DNA of 64,000 nt. Origin: Apodemus sylvaticus. Taxonomy: Eukaryota; Chordata; Mammalia; Rodentia; Muridae. A model generated the notes under the pieces. It saw only the letters and a program-made list of their open reading frames with translations, was not told the DNA's origin and searched no databases. The DNA is taken from NCBI RefSeq assembly GCF_947179515.1, contig NC_067473.1, positions 86,846,850 through 86,910,849 on the forward strand, written 5' to 3'. This document shows positions 24,243 through 34,505 of the stretch, in pieces; positions within the stretch are counted from its first letter, which is position 1, and each line of letters opens with the position of its first letter. The position numbers were made by a program, and so were the translations under genes.

Positions 24243-24276
24243 TTTAGAATAGCCTTAAAGATAAGTGAAGAATCAA

Positions 24277-25837
24277 GTTAGGAATGTCATATCTCAATTA
24301 CTATAAAAGTAGAGACACTTTTTTTAAAAAAAATTCTAATCTTGTCTTTGATAATATTGCAACAATTTTATCCTTTGCTTTCTGTTAGTATTGGTAGATT
24401 CTGAAACTGGTTTTGTGGATACATGGTGGACCGTAATTATTTATTAAATCAAAATTTGTTCCTTTGGGAGGCTAGTGAAATGCAGAGGGTGGAAGAAGCA
24501 ATCTGGTGACATGAGCAAGAACACAACACTAAAACATCAGTAATTCAAATAGAAGGATTTAAAAACCACCAGGTTGCCAACCTAAATGGAGTCCTGGATA
24601 GAGCTGAGCAGGAATGAAAAGATCAGGATTTACTCTTCTATCTTTCTCTACTTTACTTATGACTTTAACAGAAATAAAACACCAGGAATGCCAATAGTAG
24701 CACTTACACAGGAAGTCTGAAGGAATGCCACAGCCAAGTCCTTGATCTGCTAATCAGTCATCTCTCAGTGTGCTACACATTGATTCTCACAGAGGAGATT
24801 TCACATTCGATAATGCTGAAGTAAAAATAAAATGCTTGGCTTCCCCCAATTCAGAGGATCCTGTATCCTCTTTTAGACTCTATGGTTGCCTGCATAAGAC
24901 CTGCATAAAATTCAGTCAACATAACATGAAGTTGGACGAGGTTTGAAAGTCCCCACCCATAACTTAGAAGCTACGGACAGTTGATTGCTTCTCAGAAAGA
25001 GTTTTCTTTAAGGACTTGGATTTTGGTACATGAACTATGTTCCAGTTCATGTCCCCACATCCATAAGTATATGGGCAGCACAAAGTGGACTCAGTTATTT
25101 AAAATAAGAAGAGAGTAAGGAATATGAATTTGAGAGGAGTTAAGAGGTATGATGCATAGGGGAGGAGTTAAGGAAAGGAATGTGGGATCAATAGGCTCAA
25201 ACTACATTCTATGAAAATCCCAATAAATTAATATAAAAGTTTACAACAAAACTGTTAACACTTCTGAAAAACACTTCAGTATAGAAGCTTAATTTACCTT
25301 TCAGCTTTTTAAATATTTATCTAACCTTCTGAGAACCAGTGCTGGAGAGAATACATCCTGTAAAAATAAGATAGTCTATGATTCATGAAGCAAGTTTAGT
25401 AATTACTCATTATTGTGCCTCTCCTGCTTCCTAACCTTTTCTAGGTCATGTCCATTTTAGAAGTGGTTCAAAATATAAATGTGTTCAGCCTTAAAAAGTT
25501 GCATAGACATATGGACATTAACTTTTATGTAAAATGCAAAATCTACATATTATTCAAGTGTGATACATTAATCTACCATTGGACACTGTGAGAAGAAAAC
25601 CTGAACTTTGAACTTTTCTCCTAAAAATCATGATTTCTTTCTGTTATTTTTTCCATCTAACCATGGGTAATTTAAATTTTAAGGTTTTACTCCTACCATT
25701 GTTTAAGTAGCAATTTTTACTCTTGTTGTGGCTCTTTTAAGTGACCTGACAAGGCAATTTATAAAGATAAGAGTGTTGCAGATACTTACTGCATTTAAAA
25801 TATTATGAATTATGATATAAATAATACAACTGTTGGG
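24277..25837. other. Unique intergenic sequence
   Basis: No supported gene and no recognised repeat. A short purine-rich stretch is present near 25110-25200. Confidence 0.5.
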
Positions 25838-26030
25838 GACTGGAGTGATGGTTAGGAGTACTCAGTGCTCTTCCAGATGACCTGAGTTCAGATCCTAATG
25901 GACACATTGAGTGAATCATAACAGCTTGTAATCCAGCTCCAGAGTATCCAAAACCCTCTTACAGACTTTATGGGTACTGCACTTGTGTGCACATTCATGT
26001 AGACACAGTTAAAATTAGAACAAATATTTT
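25838..26030 (+). mobile_element. B2/B3-type SINE, diverged
   Basis: It begins GGGGACTGGAGTGATGG and contains GTGCTCTTCCAGATGACCTG and GAGTTCAGATCC. These are the tRNA-like head and body of B2/B3 SINEs, here with many substitutions. The tail is A-rich near 26010-26030. Confidence 0.75.
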
Positions 26031-26352
26031 TTGAAATTTATTTCTGTAGTGTAAACTTCTGACACATTAGAGTCTATGTGCTATTGTTATTGATCACCAA
26101 AGCTTCAGTACTGAGTACAGCAATGAGCTTACCCCAGCCCTGTGAATATCAAGAGGCCCCTTTCTAAGTTATTTTTCTCAATATAAGCTGTGATGAGCTT
26201 AGGTTATACTTACTTCATGCTGTGCAAACTCTTAAAACTATGTCCATTAAGTTATTCTAAATCAAAAGATGTTTTGGAAATTATGAAATTCTATCTAAGA
26301 TGAAGTAAGAAAAAATTTTCCCACTAGTAATAATGCTTAAAACTTTATTTCA

Positions 26353-26502
26353 GAGCCGGGCATGGTAGTGCATGCCTGTAATCCCAGCACTTGGGAGGCA
26401 GAAGCAGGCAGATTTCTGAGTTTGAGGCCAGCCTGTTCTACAGAGTGAGTTCCAGGACAGACAGAGGTACACAGATAAACCCTGTCTCAAAGAAAAAAAA
26501 AC
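26353..26502 (+). mobile_element. B1 SINE with target-site duplication
   Basis: The 7SL-derived body is clear: GCCGGGCATGGTAGTGCATG, CCCAGCACTTGGGAGGCAG, GAGTTTGAGGCCAGCCTG, CAGAGTGAGTTCCAGGACAG and an A-tail. CTTTATTTCA at 26343-26352 and 26503-26512 flanks the element as a 10-bp duplication. Confidence 0.95.
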
Positions 26503-26944
26503 CTTTATTTCAAGAAATATTTACCCCTTTGCCTTAATCTCTTATTCTTTGAGGTTTTATTTACTTATTTGTATAGTAATCTTCACAGTAGTAATAGAAG
26601 GAATTATTATAATATAAACATACCTATTTAGACAATACTTCTATTTAATATCATCTTACTCTTAAAAATTTGACTTTTTTATGAAGTTTTCTTAATTCAC
26701 TGAAGATGAGAAGATGGAACTCTAGATATTTCTAACAGTACTTTAGTTATAGTGGATCTTAATTACTCTCTGAAAGCATATAATAAATGCTCAAAATCTC
26801 GATTTATTCTAATGTTCAGAGCCTAGGATCACATAAGTAGCATGTTAAAATTTTAAAAACATGAACTAAAAACAAAAGCAGGACCACATTTGATGAAATG
26901 AAAATGTTGGAGAAATGTAAATTGTGTCTGTTTTATTAATAATT

Positions 26945-27060
26945 TCAAAACAGCAGGACATGGTAGTACATGCCAGTAGGCCCTGCTATTTGGGAGATGA
27001 GGAAGTAAGTTGTTGAGTTGTTTGAGCTCTTGAGTTTGGGCTTAGTCTGATTAACTGATG
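26945..27060 (+). mobile_element. Diverged B1-like fragment
   Basis: Faint B1-type order (GGACATGGTAGTACATGCCAG, then GGGAGATGAGGAAG, then a GTTTGAGC block). Too diverged to classify. Confidence 0.4.
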
Positions 27061-27112
27061 GGACTTTATGCCCAGCAGTAGATGGCCAACACAAAATACA
27101 CTCAGTGGGATT

Positions 27113-27116
<4 letters not shown>

Positions 27117-27210
<94 letters not shown>

Positions 27211-27240
27211 TTTCTTTTTCTTTTTTTTCTTTCTTTTTTT
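27117..27240. repeat. (TC)n and (TTTC)n polypyrimidine tract
   Basis: About 65 bp of pure TC dinucleotides followed by about 60 bp of TTTC/T-rich repeat, all pyrimidine on the plus strand. Confidence 0.97.
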
Positions 27241-27386
27241 TGGAGAACTTTTTATTTCACATTGCTTTGTTTGAACATTTTTTTTTTAACCTTACTGGTA
27301 TTTTGTTTCTATAATATGCTTTCTTTTCTTTCATTAAAATTTTTTTATTTAACTATTTGCTTTCTAAATAGAGAAAAAGAATGAAT

Positions 27387-27393
27387 GAGAGAG

Positions 27394-27463
<70 letters not shown>
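27387..27463. repeat. (GA)n polypurine tract
   Basis: About 77 bp of GA repeat with one GGA break. It is the reverse complement of the TC tract 150-200 bp to its left. Confidence 0.97.
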
Positions 27464-27466
<3 letters not shown>

Positions 27467-28160
27467 CATCCTATTGGATGGGTGAGGAGGTGAGCAGAAT
27501 CTTTGAGAAGATGAGGGAAGATAAACCATGATCAGAATACAGTACATGAAAAAATAAATTTAAAAAGGCCATATCTGTAATGAATAATGATTATCATTTC
27601 AAAATGCCAAGGTCAAGCTTGCTGAAATAAGCAAGAATTTGATTTTTTGGCAAAGAAAGTCTTGAGGCTAAAGCTTGGTGACACAAAGATTCACTCGAAG
27701 AGATTCTTCTCTGCGTAATCCTATTACAGAGATCCTGGGGTGAAACCTAGAAAGTGCTGGTCAATGACTGGGCACAGTGTCTTGCAAACAAATGACATGG
27801 AAAACAGGTCCTTAACTATTTCTAAGAAACCTTTTTCTTTTTCTAAGTAAACTATATTCTAAATAAAAATGATTAATCATAACACAATAAACATATAAGC
27901 CAAAAAATACTATTCACTGTCATTATCAAGTGTTTGATACATGATTCTTTGCTCTATTCTTTTTATAAATGACAGTAGTGTAGATTGGTTTCCAGAAGAG
28001 TTAGTATGAATGTAGGCTTTGCAGTCTTGTGGTGAGAATGCCATTGTGACAGAGTTTGATAACAGCTCTGGTTTCCATTGTAGTTTTACAGAAATACTGA
28101 AGTCATATCTCTTGATCCCAAACATCACAACTGTAGGTTTGCATGGTAGCCAGTTGCCAA

Positions 28161-28238
28161 TGCCCAGGTTTCAATTTCCTTTAACTTTGGTGTCTCTTGT
28201 GCCCAGGTTTCAATTTCCTTTTACTTTGGTGTCTCTTA
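28161..28238 (+). repeat. 39-bp direct tandem duplication
   Basis: TGCCCAGGTTTCAATTTCCT starts both copies (28161 and 28200). They differ at about one or two positions, so the duplication looks recent. Confidence 0.9.
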
Positions 28239-28344
28239 ATGCGGTGCAGCCTATGCAGGGCTTGGCTCTAATATCTAGATGTATGGTATGTCATAAAGAA
28301 AACTACTCTACTCTCATCATTTTAATACATTTTGCACATATACA

Positions 28345-28383
<39 letters not shown>
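28345..28383. repeat. (CA)n microsatellite
   Basis: About 19 perfect CA units. Confidence 0.97.
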
Positions 28384-28385
<2 letters not shown>

Positions 28386-30574
28386 AATCTTTTTAAAAGT
28401 AAGTCTACTTGATAATTTCAAGTGAGGAAGGCCGCATGTGGCTGGCCCAGTTTGCAGACTTGTCTCTTGTGGAGTTGCTGAATTCACACCTGCTGCTTCT
28501 CCATCTGCTACAATTTTAGATCAGGAAGACCTTCCCAAAATATATGGAAAATGTCAAACATAATCCAAAAAAGCACTGTCGTCTTCAAGCTGATGCTGTC
28601 CTAAGATGACTGAGGCTTTTCTGTCTTAGCACTTCTTCCTTTTTTCATTAACCTAGAGTCTTTGTATCTAGAGAATCAAGATGATTTGGTTATGGTTTAA
28701 AGAACAGAGAGATACTGTTTCAAAAGCAAATGCCATTGTGGTCTATGGGAAGCCCTTGAAAGGTTATCTCTCCTATACTTAGATATTAATCGCATGCTTG
28801 AATAATATAACAAGCCTTAATGATACATTTGACATTCAGTGAGTATGCAAGCAGCTTGTCTCCATCTTAAAATATCTGGCATAAGAAATGTTACATGGAG
28901 ACATAATGTCTAATGACTTGATTGTTTCTCATGCAGATAATTCCTGTGATCAAGAAACTACAGAGACTGATATGAAGGCTCTGAAAATATGTCCAGAAAT
29001 TTGATGGGATTATATTTTTGTCTATGGATGATGGCTCTTAGCCTGATTTTTATGTTCAATTCTTATTGCTTAATGTTTAGGCATAGAATTTGATGTTTAC
29101 TTTTCTATACATTTATATGAAATTTCTATCACACAACTCCTTTATTACCTATAGCAATGAGAAACATCTTGGAGTAAAGATGAACATAGTGGCTCCAGGG
29201 AGTAAAGTGCAATGAATCCTAAGGCTTAGGGAATTATTTTGTATGTTCCTCTTAGAGTCAGATCTTAATGTGTTGGCATTCTGTAACATGGCATTCATTA
29301 ATAGTTTCTAAAATAATAAAATATTGATTTTAAAAGCTGATGAGAATTCAAAAGAGCAAGTTGTTCAGTGCTGGGCATTACTATGAAGGTTTTAAGTAAT
29401 TAAAATGTGATATAAATCTCCAATTTTGAGCCAGTCCACAGCTTTGTGGCAGGTTGTGAAGGGCAGAGTTAAGGTATGGAAGATTTGTTTCATGCAGAGT
29501 TTGAGTGTGCATTGCCAGAAATATTTATTTTCTAGGACGTGATACTAGAGATCATGGAGATTGGATTTTTCTTCTCCCAGCTGTGTTAGAGTCTGAAGCT
29601 CAAAACTTTCCATTTCTGTATACCTTATCACTTTAGACTTCATTGAATTGTATCCTTTATCAATGTAGAATCCTTCAAGCTGTTCTGACTTGGCTACTAT
29701 GTAGGGTTTGTCACTAGAAAAACCCCACTAATGAGTCTTTTTTTTAACCAAGAAAATAAATTCATCCACCATAATAAAAACTAAGGAGGTAGCAAATTTC
29801 CATCTTAAAACCCTCACTTTTCCAGGGTGTTCTTTGAGAAAATTCACTGTGCACAGTGCCATGCAATTTTCTTCCTGAGATTTGTATGTTGCAAAATGTT
29901 AGTGTCTCCCTGAAACAAAGATGAAGTATGCACTGGATCTTAGAAACTGTGAATCCTGTGTATGTTCCAAATGAAGTTTCAAGTTCTTGCTTTGCCTTGG
30001 ACTTTGCCATGCAGATATATTTATTTCTGAACAAAGTTCTTCATAATAACATTTTAAACCTTATTCTAAAAACAGAAATTTGTCCACCTCTCAAAGCATC
30101 AAGAGCATCATAAGAGTTTCTTTTGACCTGGATGAATGCCTGTGCTGCATCTGAGTAATTTAATAGACATGAAGTCCAGCATATGCATACATATATATTT
30201 ATTTTAGAGTTTCAGGTTTTGGTCACATTCGCTCACTCCTACTACTCTTCCCAGATCTCCCATCCCTACCCATCCAACATTGTGTCATTTTTTCATTAAC
30301 ACATCAAGACCAATTTGTGCTATGCAACTGTTATTGAATGGGTTGCCTTTCACTGAATTGTTGTTAACTTACCATGAGCTACTCTCTTAGAGTAGAGGTG
30401 GGCTAGAGGTGAAATTTTGTGCCCAGCTCCCATCTCCATGTTCAGATTTGATCTGGCTTGGGCTTGCAATGTTTTTTTGTGTACTGTTGCAACCACATAT
30501 GAGTATCAGTTCAAATGCCCTGATGTCTACAGAAAACAGTTTCCTTTCAGTCTTTCTCTGACTGTTTGTTATAC

Positions 30575-30965
30575 CTTTTCCATTCTTTTTTTTTATTTTC
30601 TATATTCTTTGTTTGCATTCCAAAAGCTTTCACCTTTCCCAGTCCCCCCCATATGTCCCATAAGTCCTCTTTTCTCCATCCATTCTCCTATCTTTCCCCC
30701 TCCCTTTTCTCTGTCCTGGTACTCCCCTACAATGCTGGATCAAACCTTTCCAGGATTAGGGCCCTCTTATTCCTTCTTCCTGGGAATCATTTGATATGCT
30801 AATTGTATCTTCAGTATCCAAAGCTTCAGGGCTAATTAATATCCACTTATCAATGATTGCATTCCATGTCTATTCTTTTGTGATTGTGTTACCTCACTTA
30901 GGATGATATTTTCCAGTTCCAACCATTTGCCTATTCAGCAATTAAAAACAATGAATTCATGAATT
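30575..30965 (-). mobile_element. 5'-truncated L1, 3' UTR and ORF2 end
   Basis: On the minus strand it carries the end of ORF2 (complement of TTACCTCACTTAGGATGATA) and the L1 3' UTR. The tail lies at about 30586 (T run on the plus strand). It is similar to the 3' end of the L1 at 16729. Confidence 0.82.
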
Positions 30966-31426
30966 TTTTCCATTCTTTATTTCTCACTGATTGTTGAGCA
31001 TTTGCAAGAGAGGATGTTGTATATATGCTCCGTTTAGAACTAACCATTTTGAAGTCCATTATTCTATGCATTTTGACCAGTTGAGGATCTCTCAGTTAAT
31101 CATTGTGTACTGCAAATAGCATCTTCTGGAATGACGGATAGAAGATGCAATAATCTATGTATATAATAATAAAACCTTAGAGTCAATTTAATAACATTTA
31201 TATTTAGAAAATAATAGTAGTGGGTTTTACACTAGGGCCTATGACATCTCTAGCTGTAAGTTCTAGTCCTGACAAATGTGCAAATGTATAGATTTTATCT
31301 TGTGGAATAGAGCTTAATCCAAGTAGAAAGCAGTTGGTTAATACACCCTCACCCCCTCCATACCTGTGATGCTATTGCAACAATAAGCCTGTCTTACCAG
31401 GCCTGTCATTACTATAGCTCACGGGG

Positions 31427-31742
31427 TATCTTAGTTAGAGTTTTGCTATTTTAAACAGATACATGACCATGGCAACTCTTATAAAGACAATATGTAATTG
31501 GAGCTGGCTTACAGGTTCAGAGGTTCAGTTCATTATCATCGTTCATTATCATCAAGGTGGGAGCATGGCAGCATCCAGGCAGACATGGGTCAGCAGGAGC
31601 TGAGAGTTCTCTCTTCATCTGAAAGCTATTATGAGAACTAGAAGGGTCTTAAAGCTCATTCCCACAGTGCAATACTTTCTTCAACAAGGTCACACCTCCT
31701 AATAGTGCCACACCCTGGGCCAAACATATTCAAACTACCACA
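31427..31742 (-). mobile_element. Solo LTR, ERVL/MaLR-like
   Basis: On the minus strand it begins TGTGGTAGTTTGAATATG and ends CTCTAACTAAGATA. It has an AATTACATA-like polyadenylation region and a TTATAAGAGTTGCC block. It is a typical rodent solo LTR of about 316 bp. No primer-binding site or internal region is seen, and no family name is given. Confidence 0.7.
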
Positions 31743-33078
31743 CTGGATTCATGGCTTGATATTGTTTGTGATTGCTTTTCTTTTTCAGTAGCTACACAGC
31801 ACCTTCCAACACTGTGAAATCTAGCCAGGAAGGGATGAAACTTCCAGTTCAATACCATCATGAAAGTCATGATTTTCCATGTTGTATGATGAAAATATAC
31901 AGTATCTTCAACAAACAGCATTTTACACTGTAAGTAATTCATGGAAAGCTCTATAATTCTACATTTGAGCCTCTCACTTGGTGTAATAATGTTTACTGCC
32001 ACATATGTTTATATACAGAGTGCTGATTTACCTTTCAACTTTTGTGGCATTTTGTTCAGCCTTAATGAATGATTTATTGAAAGATTTTCTATTTTTATGT
32101 ATCAATAATCTTCCCTGACATTTCCTTTTCTCCAAGAACAAGTCAATTTTATAATTTTTCTTGCAGCATGATTCTTCCAGCATCAGTATCTCTGTATCCC
32201 AGTGCTGTTACCTTACCTTGATGAGGTAGACCAGTGATTCCACTGGAACCCTTTCTTTCAGAAAAGTGTTTTAGGTTTTTTATTGTTGTTGCTCTGTCAT
32301 TATGTAGGTGGCACTTGGGACTAGGATAACTGCTTTTGGAAGCATAGCAGAACTGACAAACTGAAATGTGCTATTGCAGGAGTTACAAAAAAGATTCCAC
32401 CAACTCCCCTGCCCCGCCAGGCTTCAGCACCATGTCCTGGAGAGGTTCCACTCAGGGCAGTTCTCACCACTGCTGAGCTGTTCTCTGACAGCTAGCTTCC
32501 AGAGCATCCCAGCTGTATTCCCTCTCCGCCATTGGTGGACCCACACTCCAGTAACCAAGTAAATCAAAACTCTTAAAGCTTAATTAACCAATCATATTTA
32601 TGTATAATAATATCACAATTTACAAGATGCCAATGCAGTAATTTAAGAACCAATTGATATGATAAAAGCTTTAACTCAATATTTCTAGTCTTATAAAAAC
32701 TTAGCTATTTGTGGCTAATAAATGCCACACAGGTTCACGTCTGAAGCCATCTCCAGTCCCTATTTTTCCTTCTTCTACCTCTGTGACTCCCCAACTCCTA
32801 GTTCTGCTTCCCCTTTCCTGTCTAATCCCAGGCTTTCCACTGCCCTAATATGATTGGACATGGAAAATCCTGCAAAAATGTGACTGTGTGTTTGAACTCA
32901 TAGACTTAAGAGTAAGGTAGTACAGTTGGTTTAAATCCTTTGCTATTAGCAAGTCTGGGGGCTACCAGCATTTCTTCGGGAAAAAAAATGTAATTAAGAT
33001 GTACTTGAATATTAGAAAGTATAATTTTGAAGGACACCATTTTGTTGTGCAATGTCACTTTTTAAAAATTATTATCTT
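31743..33078. other. Unique intergenic sequence
   Basis: No supported gene. The short frame at 32368-32562 is in slightly GC-richer DNA but shows no recognisable domain. Confidence 0.5.
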
Positions 33079-33079
33079 C

Positions 33080-33935
33080 AATCCTTTTTTTTACAGTCCA
33101 GTCATTATGCCCTTCATGGTCTACCCTCCTACAATTCTTTATCCCATTCCTCCTTCCCCCTGTTTCCAAGAGGATGTCCTCACACCTCTCACCCTCTCAC
33201 CCCATTAGACCTCCCCACTCCCTGGGGACTCATGTCTCTCAAGGGTTAGGTACCTCTTATCTCACTGAGGCCAGACCAGACAGTCCTCTGCTCTGTGTGT
33301 GTCCAAGGCCTCAGACCAGCAAGTATATGCTGCTTAGTTGGTGGTTCAGTGTCTGATAGATCTTGGGGGTCCAGGTTAGTTGAGACTGCTTATCTTCTTG
33401 TGAAGTCTTCCTCCTCCTCAGCTTCTTGCAGCCTTTCCTTCATTAAACCACATGGGTATCTGACTTCAGTCCATTGGTTGGTAAGTATACGCACCTGTCT
33501 TTCACTTTCGATCAGCTGCTTTTAGGGCCTCTCAGAGGGCAGCTATGCTAGACTCCTGTCTGTACATAGCATGAGTAATAGTGTCAGGCCTTGGAGCTTC
33601 TCCTTAAGATAAATCTCAAGCTGCACCTGTCACTGGACCTCCTTTCCCTCAATCTCTTCTCCATTTTTGTCTCTGTAGCTCTTTCAGACAGGAACAATTC
33701 TGGGTCAGTGTGTTTGACTATGGAATGGAAACCTCATCACTCCACTTGATGCCCTGTCTTTCTACTGAAGGTGGGGACTCTACAAGCTCCCTCTCTACAT
33801 TGTTGGGCATTTCATCTAAGGCCCCTCCCTTGGAATCCTAAGTCTATCAACATGCAGGTCTCTGAAATATTACAGAAGATCCCCCTATCTCCCATCTTCT
33901 GAGGTTGCCTGTTTCTATTCAAAGTGCTGGTCCTT
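33080..33935 (-). mobile_element. Twin-primed L1, 3' UTR segment (minus)
   Basis: Minus-strand L1 3' UTR of the Lx-like type, homologous to 23340-24240 (shared blocks are the complements of CCTCCCCACTCCCTGGGGAC and GGCCTCAGACCAGCAAGTAT). It ends at a T run near 33086-33093 on the plus strand. It abuts a plus-strand L1 segment at about 33936. Confidence 0.78.
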
Positions 33936-34505
33936 AGGGCTTCCCTAATCTGAATGTTCCTTAGAAAATTAGAAATAGATCTACCTAGAGATCCAGCTAT
34001 ATCACACACTCTTGAGAATATACCCAAAAGATGCCCCACCATGCCACAGTGGCACATGCTCCACTATGTTCATAGCAGGCTTATTTGTGATAGCCAGAAG
34101 CTGGAAACAATGCAGATATTTCATAATGGAAGAATGGATATAGAAAATGTGGTTCATTTACACAATGGAATACTATTCAGCTATTAAGAATGAGGACATT
34201 GGGAGTTTTGCAGGCAAATGGATAGAACTAGAAAATATCATCCTGAGTGAGGTAACTCAGACCCAAAAAAACATGAAAGATATGTACTCATTTTTGACTA
34301 AGTGGATATTAGTCAAAAAAGTACAGAATACCCAAGATATAATCCACAGAACTCAAGAAGATTAACAAGCTGAAGGGCCCAAGTGAGAATGTTTCAATCT
34401 TACTTGGGATAGAGAAGAAAGCAATCACAGGAGGCAGAAGGAGAAGAGCCCTGTGTGGGAGAAAGGAGGAGGAGAAAAGTGGAATGTGGTCAGGTGCCAT
34501 GTCTT
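33936..34505 (+). mobile_element. Twin-primed L1, inverted ORF2-end segment (plus)
   Basis: The plus strand encodes the ORF2 C-terminal region (SRLICDSQKLETMQIF, MWFIYTMEYYSAIKNEDI, ELENIILSEVTQTQKNM), followed by the start of the 3' UTR. In L1 coordinates it ends where the neighbouring minus segment begins, so both come from one element inverted by twin priming. No clean target duplication was found. Confidence 0.75.

Larger units (their letters stand above)
27464..30570. other. Unique intergenic sequence
   Basis: No supported gene. It holds a 39-bp tandem duplication at 28161-28238, a (CA)n tract at 28345-28383, and an unassigned 90-codon frame on the minus strand (29762-30034). Confidence 0.5.

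Noticed and set aside
27068..27384. Open frames with Ser-Leu or Phe-rich protein
   Set aside because: They are translations of the TC and TTTC microsatellite and not coding.
32368..32562. GC-richer frame near 32.4 kb considered as a possible exon
   Set aside because: No domain and no convincing splice sites; it is only 64 codons.
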